Shown piece by piece: positions 23,750 to 33,539 of a stretch of 57,295 nt of DNA (the first letter of the stretch is position 1; every line of letters begins with the position of its first letter). Made by a program: the position numbers and the translations under genes. The notes under the pieces are model-generated. The model saw only the letters and a program-made list of their open reading frames with translations. It was not told the DNA's origin and did not search any database. Source of the stretch: Chloroflexota bacterium (lineage in GTDB: Bacteria > Chloroflexota > Anaerolineae > Promineifilales > Promineifilaceae); assembly GCA_024223125.1 (NCBI GenBank), contig JAAEOP010000439.1, forward strand, positions 1 through 57,295. Direction: 5' to 3'.

Positions 23750-25444
23750 CTAAAATTCCCCTACGTCCGCATAACGAAAACGTTCAATCGCTATAAACCC
23801 GACTGCGCTCACCCCCATCAAAATCACACTCATCGCCATTGCCTGCCCAAAGTTCAGAGCGCCGCCCGGTGAACTAAGGAAACGCTGAATAGCAATGGGC
23901 ATGGTCAGAAAACCACTGTTGGGACGTACAATAAAGCTGGTGGCCCCAAATTCCCCCATGCTCACGGTGAAGGCAAAGACGGCCGCCACCAACAACGCTC
24001 GTCCCACAATCGGCAAATCCACTTCCCGCCACACCCGTCCTGGGGACGCCCCCATCACGGCCGCCGTCTCCCGTAAACTGGGCTTAATTCCCTGCATCAC
24101 CGGCAGCAAACTGCGGACCACAAAGGGAAAAGCAACCAGGGTGTGAGCAATCAAAATCAACACGGCCGAAGTCCGCAATTTATCATAAGTTACTACATAG
24201 CCAAAACCGAGGGTAACGGCCGAAACCCCCAATGGCAGCATAAACAAAGGATCAAGCCAGCGACGCCAGCGGGACGGCCGGGCCAACATTACTGCCGTAA
24301 TCACTCCAACGGTACAGGCTAATAAAACTGTCAACAACGCATACCCGATGGAATTACGCACGGCCGTCAGCGGCGGAATAAAAACAACACTGTCCCGGCG
24401 CGACTGGGGCAGAGCTTGATAATAAGCCAACGTCAAATTGCCTTCCCGGTCTACCAACGACTGCCACAGTAACGCCAGCAGCGGCAAAATGAGAAAGAGG
24501 AATAACCCTAACATGATGGTAAAAACGGCCGTCTTTTCAGCCCCGGTTTGCGGTTTTTTTAGATTAGATTTTTCGGGGCGCAGGTCTAGTGTGACGGCCG
24601 ATTGCTGCTGCCAACGCGCATAAACTGACATCAAAATAAAGGTGAATACAATTTGGATCAGGGCCAGGATGGCGGCAATATCCGGCCGTAGAAAATTCAC
24701 ATACTGGCGATAAATCTCCGTCTCAATAGTGCTAAACGCCGGGCCGCCTAACAACAAAATGACGCCAAAACTGGTAAAGGTGAATAGGAAAATGAGGATA
24801 GCGGCGCTGACCAGAGACGGCCGTAACAAAGGCAATGTCACTTCCCGAAACGTCTGCAATGGCGACGCCCCCAATGTCTGCGCCGCTTCCATCAGACGAG
24901 GATTCAAATTGGCCCAAAAGCCCCCTACTAACCGCACCACAATTGCCACGTTATAAAAGACATGGGCCAGCAAAATAACCGATATCGTCTGGTCTAATAG
25001 GATGGGCGGCTGGCTTAAATCCAAAACAGCCATCAATCCCTGGTTCAGTGGCCCCTGACTGCCCAACAACGCCCGAAACGCGGCTGCCACCACCACCGTC
25101 GGCAAAACAAAAGGTACTGTTGTCAATGCTTTCATGAGTGAACGGCCCCGAAAACGATAATGGGCAAAAACATAAGCCACCGGCAGTCCCACCAGTAGTG
25201 TCAGTCCGGTTGACAAAGCTGCTTGCCAAAGGGTAAACCAGAGTGTGTGAAGGAAGTACGGCCGTTGGCCCACAGCCTGCACCCCCGCTACCGTTACACT
25301 CACCCCAATAATGTTCAGCAATGGCCAAAAGAAAAACGCCCCCAAAAACAACAGTGGCACGGCCAGCAAAAATAGCGTCCCCACCCATCGCAACAAGTGC
25401 CGCCTGCTGCCGTGTGCCCGTAGCCCCATCAAATCCAGCTTCAA
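23750..25444 (-). CDS. ABC transporter permease, two fused domains (ThiP/Fe3+ type)
   Basis: A 564-residue inner-membrane protein with about twelve membrane segments in two binding-protein-dependent permease domains. Each half has an EAA-type loop: AAQTLGASPLQTFREVTLPL (about residue 190) and TAAVMGASPGRVWREVDLPI (about 465). Such double-length permeases serve thiamine (ThiP) or ferric-iron importers. No ATPase or binding protein gene is adjacent, which is odd for this family. A TTG start at 25444 is listed; ATG 25429 is an alternative with equally weak Shine-Dalgarno support. No TPP riboswitch was recognised upstream. Confidence 0.85.
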   Translation of the reverse strand: MKLDLMGLRAHGSRRHLLRWVGTLFLLAVPLLFLGAFFFWPLLNIIGVSVTVAGVQAVGQRPYFLHTLWFTLWQAALSTGLTLLVGLPVAYVFAHYRFRGRSLMKALTTVPFVLPTVVVAAAFRALLGSQGPLNQGLMAVLDLSQPPILLDQTISVILLAHVFYNVAIVVRLVGGFWANLNPRLMEAAQTLGASPLQTFREVTLPLLRPSLVSAAILIFLFTFTSFGVILLLGGPAFSTIETEIYRQYVNFLRPDIAAILALIQIVFTFILMSVYARWQQQSAVTLDLRPEKSNLKKPQTGAEKTAVFTIMLGLFLFLILPLLALLWQSLVDREGNLTLAYYQALPQSRRDSVVFIPPLTAVRNSIGYALLTVLLACTVGVITAVMLARPSRWRRWLDPLFMLPLGVSAVTLGFGYVVTYDKLRTSAVLILIAHTLVAFPFVVRSLLPVMQGIKPSLRETAAVMGASPGRVWREVDLPIVGRALLVAAVFAFTVSMGEFGATSFIVRPNSGFLTMPIAIQRFLSSPGGALNFGQAMAMSVILMGVSAVGFIAIERFRYADVGEF

Positions 25445-25609
25445 CGCAGGTGAGCAGACTTACTAAAGGCCAGTTTTTTAGAAATTTCTATATCTTGCTT
25501 AATTACCATAATTTAGGCCATATTATTGACATCCGACTTGAAAATTAAATGATGATAAGTCAATCTTTTTGAAAAGAACCAACAAATCAAAAAGAGGAGA
25601 TTCATCACC
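25445..25609. promoter_or_regulatory. AT-rich divergent intergenic region
   Basis: Between the permease and the transposase remnant. The sequence is AT-rich, with several TATATT/TAATTA words, and ends with AGAGGAG-type Shine-Dalgarno (25592-25598) for the remnant. No hairpin, riboswitch or palindrome was recognised. Confidence 0.3.
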
Positions 25610-25945
25610 ATGAAAAAAGATAACACAAATAATACAAAAGGACATCTCACTTCTCGCGCCGTTCTGTTGGCGTTGGGGATAAAAATTGAGCAGTTGGGAA
25701 TCTTGCAATCAATGATGGAACAGGTGCAAATTAAACAGAAACCTGTCAAAGATACACCCAATCAAAAACTGCTGGATGAGCTTATTACGATACTGGCAGG
25801 CGCACACGGATTGGTAGAAGCGAACAAACGAGTGCGGACAGACCCGACTTTGCAACGCACCTTTGACCGTAAGCGATGTGCAGAGCAGTCGGTTATTAGT
25901 GAGGTAACCATTCACTCCCCTCAGGTGCCCGGCACTTATAAATGA
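25610..25945 (+). pseudogene. Transposase N-terminal fragment, cut by a MITE
   Basis: Codons 1-98 resemble the N-terminus of IS4-like transposases that begin with a lead helix followed by KLLDELITILAGAHGLVEAN, RTDPTLQRTFDRKRCAEQS and VISE. In intact members a catalytic DDE domain of several hundred residues follows. Here the reading frame enters a 95-bp palindromic element at 25904 and stops at 25943-25945. The sequence beyond the element does not continue the transposase, so the remainder is deleted. It has a good Shine-Dalgarno and ATG. Confidence 0.7.
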
Positions 25946-25998
25946 GTGTGCTACTCCAGTAGACTTGGTAATGAAGTGCCGGACACCTGAATGGTTAC
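25904..25998. mobile_element. GTAAC-type MITE, 95 bp (copy 2)
   Basis: Starts GTAACCATTCACTCCCC and ends with TGAATGGTTAC, so the ends are inverted repeats. Internal arms are AGGTGCCCGGCACTT and AAGTGCCGGACACCT. It is an inverted near-identical copy of the element at 49876-49970 and has exactly the same length. Flanks (TTAGTGAG and GTATCATG) do not match, so either the duplication was lost with a deletion or the element was part of the adjacent insertion sequence. Confidence 0.75.
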
Positions 25999-26033
25999 GT
26001 ATCATGTTACTCCGAATCCCTATAGGGGCGAGA

Positions 26034-27980
26034 TTAGCGTGGGCTAACGACGATACGGGGATTGGCCCAATAAGCGAGTTGATCAATTTCAATCACGGCC
26101 GTCACCTCCAACCACACCTCTATTTCTTCCCCCGCTTCTCCTGACAACGGTATCTTCACCTCAACCCAGGTCATTTCCTTGCCAGCCGCTAAGGCGTCTT
26201 GGGTAAAGAGTGGTTGGATCTCATCCCCTATTCTCAGGCGGTAGGCGATGTGGGGTTGGGCAAGAACGGCCGTGTGCAATTCCCCATTATCAGGTATCTC
26301 AACCGTATACTTTTTCCCCGTCCATTCTCCTGTTTTTGGTGTTAGGCTGATGGCTAGTTGACGGCCGTTTGTACTGTTGGCAACAACCACTTCCCGGTCA
26401 TCGGCAGCCCACAGGAAGGTGGTTTCGGGATAGTCGCGCAGCTCTGGCATCAAATCGTAAACTTGCCCCTCTTCATAATCTAGCACAATGAATTCGGGCG
26501 CAGCGCGGCCGTAGGCTCGTAAATGTTCTATACTTCCGCCCGGCCGTTGCAGAGGGACACCGTACCAAATTTGGGCTACCGAACGCATAAATTGAGGCGC
26601 AATGGGGAAGCGGTACGCAAAGATATGGTTTTCGGCCGTCAATTCTGGAAATAGGTCAAATAGTTGTGTTTTGGCCGTTTCTTCCTCCGTTACATTCGCC
26701 AGCCAGGCTTGCTGGGTGTTGTGGGTTTGGTTGATGTGATGGATTATTAGCAGGCCGAGCAAAAGAATAATGAGGAGATTGGAGATTGGAGATTGGAGAT
26801 TGACGTATAATCTCCCAATCTCCAATCTCCAATCTCTTCCTACAATCATGTCAATTGTTCCCCCAATTGCTAACGTCAGCCCAATGCCCGTCTGGTAAAT
26901 GTGCCGCCCGGCGTAGAGGCTGGGAAGCTGTGTCCACAAGGCCCAATAGATGAAAAAGAGATGCACGGCCGTCCACAACAACCCCCAGCGAACGACCCAA
27001 CTGCCACGCCAAAACCAGACTGCTATCACGATGCCTAAGCCCAGCAAAAACAGGTTAGCGGCCGTACTCGCCAAATCTAATATGGGGAAAATAAAGGTGA
27101 AGCGGAACAATGTCACTAACAGAAATTCAGCCATTTCCGGCCAGCGTAAAAAGGTCAGCCATTCGGCAATGGTACGTTCAGAAACTTGCAAGGTGGGGTT
27201 GGGGCGACTGAAGGTGATGATGAGATAGGCGGCCGTTAAGCCAGCCATCAAGCCAAAGACGAGCAGTTCTCTTTGGGAGATTAGGGATTGGAGATTAGAG
27301 ATTAGAGATTGCTTTGCTCGTTTGCGCTTTCGTTTCAATCTCCGATTTCCAAACTTCAATCTCCGACTTTCCAATCTCCACATAATTAACAGCAAAAACA
27401 ACATCGGTGGCAGTAAAATTGCTTCTTCGTGGGTGAGGAGGGTGAGCAGAGTTAAGATGAAAACAAGGCTGAGTTGGCGGGTAGACGGCCGTCTTAAATA
27501 CGCTAACATCCCGCTGACTGACAGCAGGGAAAAAATGGCGCCCATTACAATGGCCGCACTGCTAATCCAGGTGACGACATCTACCCAATGGCTGTGAATG
27601 GCAAAAAGGACAGCCGTACAAACGGCCGCAAACAATCCCAACTTAAACTGACGCGCCACCCGATAAATCAAAGCTATCGTCAGTGCATGAAGCCACAACA
27701 TGATGATGTAATAGCCAAACGGTTCCCGCCCCAAAATCAGCCGATTGATCCAAAACCACAAATTTTGGGTGGGGCGATAATACCAGGGCACTTCAAAGGG
27801 GTTGAACACGCCCCAGATCGTGGCCGGATTTTGCACAAACTGTTTGACGTAATCGAATTGAATATAATCATCCCCCACAAAAGAGCGGATAAAAGGGGGC
27901 AGGTATACGGCCGTTGTCGCCAAAATTAAAGCTACAACAGCAAATTGGGCCAGAATTGATTGCTTTCGTGTTGACATCAT
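26034..27980 (-). CDS. Polytopic membrane protein, PMT/GT39-like
   Basis: A 648-residue protein with roughly ten membrane segments and a soluble C-terminal domain of about 200 residues. The motif DDYIQFDYVKQF after the first segment resembles the acidic loop of GT-C glycosyltransferases of the protein-mannosyltransferase type; WYYRPTQNLWFW follows. The enzyme would transfer a sugar from a lipid carrier outside the cytoplasm; this is only fold-level inference. Two blocks of heptad repeat are translated within loops: residues about 199-236 (27273-27383) and 381-403 (26770-26838). ATG 27980 is preferred; the longer in-frame start lies in a heptad repeat. Confidence 0.65.
   Translation of the reverse strand: MMSTRKQSILAQFAVVALILATTAVYLPPFIRSFVGDDYIQFDYVKQFVQNPATIWGVFNPFEVPWYYRPTQNLWFWINRLILGREPFGYYIIMLWLHALTIALIYRVARQFKLGLFAAVCTAVLFAIHSHWVDVVTWISSAAIVMGAIFSLLSVSGMLAYLRRPSTRQLSLVFILTLLTLLTHEEAILLPPMLFLLLIMWRLESRRLKFGNRRLKRKRKRAKQSLISNLQSLISQRELLVFGLMAGLTAAYLIITFSRPNPTLQVSERTIAEWLTFLRWPEMAEFLLVTLFRFTFIFPILDLASTAANLFLLGLGIVIAVWFWRGSWVVRWGLLWTAVHLFFIYWALWTQLPSLYAGRHIYQTGIGLTLAIGGTIDMIVGRDWRLEIGRLYVNLQSPISNLLIILLLGLLIIHHINQTHNTQQAWLANVTEEETAKTQLFDLFPELTAENHIFAYRFPIAPQFMRSVAQIWYGVPLQRPGGSIEHLRAYGRAAPEFIVLDYEEGQVYDLMPELRDYPETTFLWAADDREVVVANSTNGRQLAISLTPKTGEWTGKKYTVEIPDNGELHTAVLAQPHIAYRLRIGDEIQPLFTQDALAAGKEMTWVEVKIPLSGEAGEEIEVWLEVTAVIEIDQLAYWANPRIVVSPR
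26770..26838. repeat. Heptad-repeat hairpin inside the membrane protein gene
   Basis: GGAGATT units repeat four times, then after GACGTATA the complement AATCTCC repeats. The arms are long and nearly perfect. In the gene it encodes DWRLEIGRLYVNLQSPISN, between two membrane segments. Confidence 0.8.
27273..27383. repeat. Second heptad-repeat hairpin inside the membrane protein gene
   Basis: GGGAGATTAGGGATTGGAGA with three further GAGATTA-type units, a GC-rich loop, then CAATCTCCGATTTCCAAACT and CAATCTCC twice more. It encodes a basic loop (KFGNRRLKRKRKRAKQSLIS). Confidence 0.75.
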
Positions 27981-28024
27981 TTGGGCTATTATCTCAAATG
28001 ATATGACAACCTGACAACAATTGA

Positions 28025-28080
28025 CCAATGACCGATGACGGAACACGGAACACGGAACACGGAACACGGAATACGGAAAA
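28025..28080. repeat. Heptad repeat (GGAACAC type)
   Basis: GGAACAC occurs four times in perfect tandem after a GATGACG and before GGAATAC, ending exactly at the ATG of the next gene (28081). The complementary arm is absent. It fills the leader where a Shine-Dalgarno would be expected. Confidence 0.75.
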
Positions 28081-30120
28081 ATGTCCAACCGACTAGCAAA
28101 CGAAACCAGCCCCTACCTGCGGCAGCACGCCGATAATCCTGTGGATTGGTATCCTTGGGGTGAGGAAGCATTGCAAAAAGCACGAGCCGAAGACAAACCG
28201 ATTTTATTGAGTATTGGGTATGCTGCCTGCCATTGGTGTCATGTGATGGCTCATGAAAGTTTTGAAGATGCCGCCACGGCCGACATCATGAACGACCGCT
28301 TCATCAACATCAAAGTAGACCGGGAAGAACGGCCTGACCTGGACAGGATTTACATGCAGGCTGTAGTAGCTCTGACGGGGCAGGGAGGCTGGCCGATGAC
28401 GGTGTTCTTAACGCCCGACGGCCGTCCCTTTTACGGCGGAACCTACTTTCCACCCGTACCCCGGCATGGCATGAGCAGCTTCAGGCAGCTCATGGAAGGC
28501 ATTGTTAACGTGTGGCAAAATCAGCGGGAGGATGTGGAAAAACAGGCCAACAATATTTCCGATCATCTCAGCCGGATCACGGTGTTGGGACAACAAGGGG
28601 GCGTTTTGGAAGAGAGTTTGTTTTCTCACACGGCCACATCTCTGCTAAACAGCTTTGATACTCACCGGGGCGGTTTTGGCGGCGCGCCCAAATTCCCGCC
28701 CAGCATGGCTTTGGAATTCTTGCTGCGCCATAATTTGCAGACCGGCGACGGTATGGCCTTGCACATGGCCGAAGTTACCTTGCAAAAGATGGCTTTGGGC
28801 GGCATCTACGACCAGATTGGCGGCGGTTTTGCCCGTTATGCTACCGACGTGAATTGGCTGGTTCCCCATTTTGAAAAGATGTTGTACGACAATGCGCTGT
28901 TGGCCCGTGTTTACCTGCACGCCTGGCAAATAACGGGACGGCCGCTTTACCGCCGCATCGTAGAAGAGACGCTGGATTTTGTAGTGCGTGAAATGCGGCA
29001 TGAGGAGGGTGGTTTTTACAGTAGCTATGACGCCGACAGCGAAGGGGAAGAAGGAAAATTCTACGTCTGGACAGCGGCCGAAATTCAGACAGCTTTAGGC
29101 GCAGACGCCGACCTGTTTATGACCTGTTTTGATGTGACCGAACGGGGTAATTGGGAAGGGGGCAATATCCTCAACATTCTCCACGATCTGGCCGAAGTTG
29201 CTGAATCGGCCGGAATGAGTTTGCCTGACCTGGAAGCAAAACTGAACCAATTGAAAATAAAACTACGAGAAGTGCGGGACAAACGCATCTGGCCGGAATT
29301 GGATGATAAGGTGTTGACGGCCTGGAATGGGTTGATGCTGGCTGCTTTTGCCGAGGCAGGGTGCATTCTAAAACGGCCGGATTACACGGCCGTCGCCACC
29401 TACAATGCCCAATTTCTAAAAAAACATCTGTGGAAGGACGGCCGTCTTTTACGTACCTGGAAAGCTGGCGCCGAGGCTAAATACAACGGCTACCTGGAAG
29501 ATTACGCTTATTTGGCAGATGGGCTGCTGGCCCTGTACCAAAATATCTTTGATGAGCAATGGTTTACCTGGGCGCGTGAATTGGCAGATGTGATGCTGTC
29601 CCATTTTGCGGATAGTGAAAATAGCGGCTTTTTTGATACCTCCGATGACCATGAAGCGTTGATTCACCGCCCCAAAGATGTGCAGGATAACGCTATCCCC
29701 AGCGGCAATGCGATGGCAGCACTGGTAACGCTGCGTCTCAGTTTGTATACGGGGGAGATGGCGTATTGGGATGTGGCCGAAACGGCCGTGTCTGCCCTGT
29801 ACGATCCCATGCTGCAATATCCCTCCGCTTTTTCCCAATGGCTGATTGCAGCCCAATTTATTCTCAGCCAGCCGCAAGAAGTGGCTATTATTGGCGATCC
29901 TGGGCTGTCCGCTTCTGAGGCGTTTCTGGATGTATTGTTTGATCGTTACCGGCCGCATCTGGTAGTTGCGATGGGAGGGCCAACGTTAACGGCCGTGCCC
30001 CTCCTCCACGGCCGCAAATATATAAACGACAAAGCCACCGCCTACGTCTGCCGCCGCTTTGTTTGCCAGCAGCCGGTCAACGATCCAAAGGCGCTGCAAG
30101 AACAATTAGAAGGGACATAA
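28081..30120 (+). CDS. DUF255 / thioredoxin-domain protein (YyaL/SPATA20 family)
   Basis: A 679-residue protein. Residues about 1-165 form the thioredoxin-like DUF255 domain: [20 protein letters not shown], then [15 protein letters not shown] (CxxC near residue 50) and [30 protein letters not shown]. The rest is an (alpha/alpha)6 barrel like that of N-acylglucosamine epimerases ([39 protein letters not shown]). Length is normal for the family. Its biochemical role is not established. The heptad repeat just upstream may replace a normal leader; no clear Shine-Dalgarno was seen. Confidence 0.92.
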   Translation: MSNRLANETSPYLRQHADNPVDWYPWGEEALQKARAEDKPILLSIGYAACHWCHVMAHESFEDAATADIMNDRFINIKVDREERPDLDRIYMQAVVALTGQGGWPMTVFLTPDGRPFYGGTYFPPVPRHGMSSFRQLMEGIVNVWQNQREDVEKQANNISDHLSRITVLGQQGGVLEESLFSHTATSLLNSFDTHRGGFGGAPKFPPSMALEFLLRHNLQTGDGMALHMAEVTLQKMALGGIYDQIGGGFARYATDVNWLVPHFEKMLYDNALLARVYLHAWQITGRPLYRRIVEETLDFVVREMRHEEGGFYSSYDADSEGEEGKFYVWTAAEIQTALGADADLFMTCFDVTERGNWEGGNILNILHDLAEVAESAGMSLPDLEAKLNQLKIKLREVRDKRIWPELDDKVLTAWNGLMLAAFAEAGCILKRPDYTAVATYNAQFLKKHLWKDGRLLRTWKAGAEAKYNGYLEDYAYLADGLLALYQNIFDEQWFTWARELADVMLSHFADSENSGFFDTSDDHEALIHRPKDVQDNAIPSGNAMAALVTLRLSLYTGEMAYWDVAETAVSALYDPMLQYPSAFSQWLIAAQFILSQPQEVAIIGDPGLSASEAFLDVLFDRYRPHLVVAMGGPTLTAVPLLHGRKYINDKATAYVCRRFVCQQPVNDPKALQEQLEGT

Positions 30121-30203
30121 AGAAGCGTAATGAATGGGGTGTGTGTTGATATGATACAATTCTGATTAATAACCGAAGGTAATCAATAGGGGGAATTGGA
30201 TAG

Positions 30204-30463
30204 ATGCCCGAAATATCAAGATTTTTGGAATCATAATTAGAATGTTCTTTGACGATCATAAGCCTCCTCATATACATGTTGAATACTCAGGAAAGAAAGC
30301 GGTTTTTGATTTTTACGGGAATGTGATAAAGGGTGATCTTGAATCGAGAACTGCAACTAAACTTGTTCGTGAATGGATTGATCTTCCCGTTTCTGAACTT
30401 GATGAAGATTGGAAACTGGCGAAAGCAAGTCGGCCAATCGAGAAAATCCCCCCTTTGAAATGA
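30204..30463 (+). CDS. DUF4160 protein with single-base frameshift
   Basis: DUF4160 proteins begin [19 protein letters not shown]. Here ATG 30204 gives MPEISRF, but a run of only five T bases (30222-30226) shifts the frame to an early stop; one more T would read straight into [20 protein letters not shown] and on to the TGA at 30461-30463. The missing base may be a sequencing error or a real inactivation. The downstream open frame alone (30242-30463) is 73 codons. It precedes a DUF2442 gene by 10 bases, the usual pairing of these small families, which has toxin-antitoxin-like organisation. Confidence 0.7.
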
Positions 30464-30473
30464 GGTGAAAATA

Positions 30474-30728
30474 ATGTGGAACATGAACGATGTTATTGGC
30501 ATTGACTATAGAGGCAGTTACACCTTTCATATTATATTTGACGATGGGGTAGCTGGAGATGTTGATCTGTCAGAATATATAAATAAAGGTCCTGTATTTG
30601 CGCCTTTGGAAGATAAAGCATTTTTCAAGAAGGCGGTGATAGAAGGGGGAACTATATCTTGGCCTAATGGCGCAGATATTGCACCTGAGACGTTGTATGA
30701 AAAAATAAAGGCTATGGTCATTGTTTGA
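30474..30728 (+). CDS. DUF2442 protein
   Basis: An 84-residue DUF2442 protein ([57 protein letters not shown] are the family motifs). ATG 30474 is chosen because GAGGTG lies six bases upstream; GTG 30465 is alternative. It follows the DUF4160 gene, as in many bacteria, where the two form a small cassette proposed to be toxin-antitoxin-like. Function unknown. Confidence 0.82.
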   Translation: MWNMNDVIGIDYRGSYTFHIIFDDGVAGDVDLSEYINKGPVFAPLEDKAFFKKAVIEGGTISWPNGADIAPETLYEKIKAMVIV

Positions 30729-30831
30729 TTTAAAAGGCGTAGGATCATTTGCAGTGAGGCAAGAATTAGATGATGCTGTGATAGCCAATAAAAATAGCCG
30801 TCTCCCACGACCGTTTCTCTTCCACTAACCT

Positions 30832-31836
30832 TCAAAACCCAAAAAAACCATCCGTTTCTTTTCTAACAATCCGCATCGGCCATTTGCCTTGTTTGCGTTG
30901 CAGATAATCGGTACGGTGTTGGGCAAAATCGGGGTCGAGGGATGACAACGGCCGTAACACCCCCTCCACCACCACATCCGGATCAATCGCCCGCAGCTTG
31001 GTGCTAACCCGAAAAGTGGGGTTGACCTCATCCCACACAAACTGCGTGTCTGCTGAAATAAGCGCCAGCCACTTCTGCAGGTGGACGTCATCACTCGCTT
31101 GAAGTTTGGCCCAAAAAGGTTCGTCGGTCAGCCAAAAATCTTCTGTGGTAATTAGGCCAATTTCTAACCCGCGCCGAATCGCTTGAGCGGTCACTTCATA
31201 CAACCCTACTTCGCGGAAGTTGGACCAACTGGCATCGTCAGCTTGGAGGAAGGTATAGGCTAACCATTGGGCGGCTTGTAGGTTGTTGGTGACAATACGG
31301 CCGTCTGTCACTATCAGACTCTGCAATACAAAATCAATATCTACCTGATCGGCTAATCCCAAACCAATGGCATCCCGTAGGAAATAATCAATCCGATCCG
31401 CGCACAGCCAGGGAGAAGGCTGCTCTAAAAGGGGATACGCTTCCTCATGCAAAAAATCGCGCCAATCATAGCCAAAGAAAGCCAGTAAATCGGGCAATTC
31501 TGTCTTGGCCAGATAGCTCTCTTTCATCTCATCGTGGTAACTTTGCTCATCATGCCCGTCTACCACATAATCAATCACATGACTAAAAGCGGTATGGCTA
31601 ACATCGTGCAACAGTGCCGCTATCTGTTCATCCAACCCGCCTCCCAACCGACGTACCAACAGCATTGCGCCTATGGAATGATCCAGGCGCGTGGTGGCGT
31701 CGGTGATGCCGATGAGGCCGGTAATACCGTGTTGTAGAACACCACTGAGCCGCTTCACAACGGCCGTCTCTAGCAAAGCCAGTAAAATAGGGTCGGTAAT
31801 TTCGGTACGGCCGTATACGTTATCATCTATTTGCAT
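30832..31836 (-). CDS. HD-domain phosphohydrolase
   Basis: A 334-residue HD hydrolase related to dGTP triphosphohydrolases and YdhJ-like proteins. RLDHSIGAMLLVRRL and the core IAALLHDVSHTAFSHVID (HD near residue 77) supply the metal ligands, and CADRIDYFLRDAI gives the late aspartate. Acts on nucleotides or phosphate esters in the cytoplasm; substrate not evident. Starts at ATG 31836. The divergent lipoprotein gene begins 92 bases away. Confidence 0.83.
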   Translation of the reverse strand: MQIDDNVYGRTEITDPILLALLETAVVKRLSGVLQHGITGLIGITDATTRLDHSIGAMLLVRRLGGGLDEQIAALLHDVSHTAFSHVIDYVVDGHDEQSYHDEMKESYLAKTELPDLLAFFGYDWRDFLHEEAYPLLEQPSPWLCADRIDYFLRDAIGLGLADQVDIDFVLQSLIVTDGRIVTNNLQAAQWLAYTFLQADDASWSNFREVGLYEVTAQAIRRGLEIGLITTEDFWLTDEPFWAKLQASDDVHLQKWLALISADTQFVWDEVNPTFRVSTKLRAIDPDVVVEGVLRPLSSLDPDFAQHRTDYLQRKQGKWPMRIVRKETDGFFGF

Positions 31837-31927
31837 ATTGGTTCCTTCTTTGTGTTTGCTGAATACGTACTATTTACCTGCTATCAAGTCTGGTATTATA
31901 ATAGCTGCCGGGCAGGCAAAACAATCT

Positions 31928-33535
31928 ATGACAAAACGAACCTCTTTTATACTTATTTTAATCTTAGTGATGTTGGCAGCATGTGGAGAGGAAGAAGCAT
32001 CTATTCCTCCAACTCCTTTTGCTGATGGGCAAACGGCCGTGCCCGTTATTGTCCGCAGTAAACCCACCGAACTTCCCCTGACGGAGCTGTTTGAAGAGCC
32101 GGAAGCATACCAAAACCAATTCCTGCAACTAAGTGGATCGTATGAACGCTTGCCGCTGCTTATCTGCAACAGCGACCCTCATCCTGCTCCGGCTACCTGG
32201 CTTTTGGTAGCAGAAACCGGAGATAACGACCCAATCTCGGTTGCTGTGGGGGGGTATGATTCCCAACTACATTCATTGCTAGACGAAGGTGTAATGGTCA
32301 CGGCTAATGGGTATTGGCGTTACTGGGAAGGGGCCGTTGGCTGTGGCAAGCAGGCCGTACCCCGGCAAATTTGGTATCTACGCACCACTGATATTGTTTC
32401 TCCGCCGCTGTTTGCCCAGGCAGTCGCCTCTGACCCCTCCGACCCCGAATTGGATACACGACCTCCCACTGATGAGGATGGCGCGAACACTCCCTCACCT
32501 GAAGGAACATTAGCAATCATCGAACCCACAGCGGAAGCGACAATACCGCCGCCAGCGCTGAATGAAACGGCCGTTGTTGTAACCAATACAGTAGTCGCCA
32601 CTCCAATTATTTCTGCTACGGCCGAGATGCAACCACCCACGCCAACTGATACGGTTGTAAGTATGCCTACTATTCAGGCAACGGCCGTTATTACCATAAC
32701 GCCTGAGCCAGAAAAAACGGCCACAGGAGAGAGCCAGGTTACCGGTACGCCAGGTACGCCGACCATGACGCCGGTGGCTACACAATCTGCCCAGGCGACG
32801 CCAACCTCTCTGCCTGTGACGACGGGTACGCCGTCACCATCACCATCACCATCCGCAGGCGGTAACAACTACACTGTTGTTGATGCGGATCCCATCAACC
32901 CGGATAATGGGCAATTTGGTCTGGAAATATTAGGCGTCTGGCAAAAGCAAAACTGGACGATTAGCCTAAACAAAAGTACCGTTATAACCATTCATGTTGC
33001 CGCTGATCCAGCCGTTGATCCCATCATTGCCGTGTTTGATGAAACAGACAATCTCATCATGGAACAGAATGACGCTCCGGCAGGACAGATAGAGACAATT
33101 AACAGTTTAGTGGTGAACCCCACCGGCATCTATATTATTCAGGTTTATGGGGCCAATGGAAACGGTGGTGATTATTTCGTCACCATTGACAGTAATGAAT
33201 CGTCAGGGCTGGTTCCTGCATCACAAGAATTATTAGCTTATGGTGAGAACAGCGGGGGCAGTATTGCTGAAGATAATATTCATTTTTGGTATTTTGCTAG
33301 TGAAGCCGGTGATACGATAGACATCAGCACTTCGGCAACTGGCGACAATACTATGCTGATTTCACTTTACGATAAGAGCTATGATTTGGTGCAGGATATG
33401 AATGGAGACGATATAAAGTGGATTGATGAAGTGGTCAAAAATGTGGCGCTGCCAGAGACGGGTCTTTACGTGATTTCCCTGGAAGAGGGAGCATATAATC
33501 AAGCAGATTACACCATATCATTGAGCAGTAGATGA
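31928..33535 (+). CDS. Lipoprotein with Thr/Pro-rich stalk and PPC-like C-terminal domains
   Basis: A 535-residue exported lipoprotein. The signal peptide MTKRTSFILILILVMLAAC ends in a lipobox with Cys19. A globular region follows to about residue 180, then a Thr/Pro/Ala/Glu-rich stalk of about 120 residues (TPTD, TPGTP, TPSPSPSPS), and finally two repeats resembling bacterial pre-peptidase C-terminal domains (NGQFGLEILGVWQKQNWTIS; YIIQVYGANGNGGDYFVTID). It probably sits on the outer face of the membrane as an adhesion or binding protein. An in-frame extension upstream to 31691 lies antisense to the HD gene and is rejected. Confidence 0.8.
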   Translation: MTKRTSFILILILVMLAACGEEEASIPPTPFADGQTAVPVIVRSKPTELPLTELFEEPEAYQNQFLQLSGSYERLPLLICNSDPHPAPATWLLVAETGDNDPISVAVGGYDSQLHSLLDEGVMVTANGYWRYWEGAVGCGKQAVPRQIWYLRTTDIVSPPLFAQAVASDPSDPELDTRPPTDEDGANTPSPEGTLAIIEPTAEATIPPPALNETAVVVTNTVVATPIISATAEMQPPTPTDTVVSMPTIQATAVITITPEPEKTATGESQVTGTPGTPTMTPVATQSAQATPTSLPVTTGTPSPSPSPSAGGNNYTVVDADPINPDNGQFGLEILGVWQKQNWTISLNKSTVITIHVAADPAVDPIIAVFDETDNLIMEQNDAPAGQIETINSLVVNPTGIYIIQVYGANGNGGDYFVTIDSNESSGLVPASQELLAYGENSGGSIAEDNIHFWYFASEAGDTIDISTSATGDNTMLISLYDKSYDLVQDMNGDDIKWIDEVVKNVALPETGLYVISLEEGAYNQADYTISLSSR

Positions 33536-33539
33536 TGTC

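Noticed and set aside
25445..25609. TPP or cobalamin riboswitch ahead of the ThiP-like permease
   Set aside because: No conserved box or stem organisation was seen; the stretch is simply AT-rich.
27981..28088. Upstream start of the membrane protein gene
   Set aside because: The extra codons are translated GGAACAC heptad repeat and overlap the leader of the divergent gene.
31691..31927. N-terminal extension of the lipoprotein gene
   Set aside because: It runs antisense to the HD gene; the signal peptide with lipobox starts at 31928.
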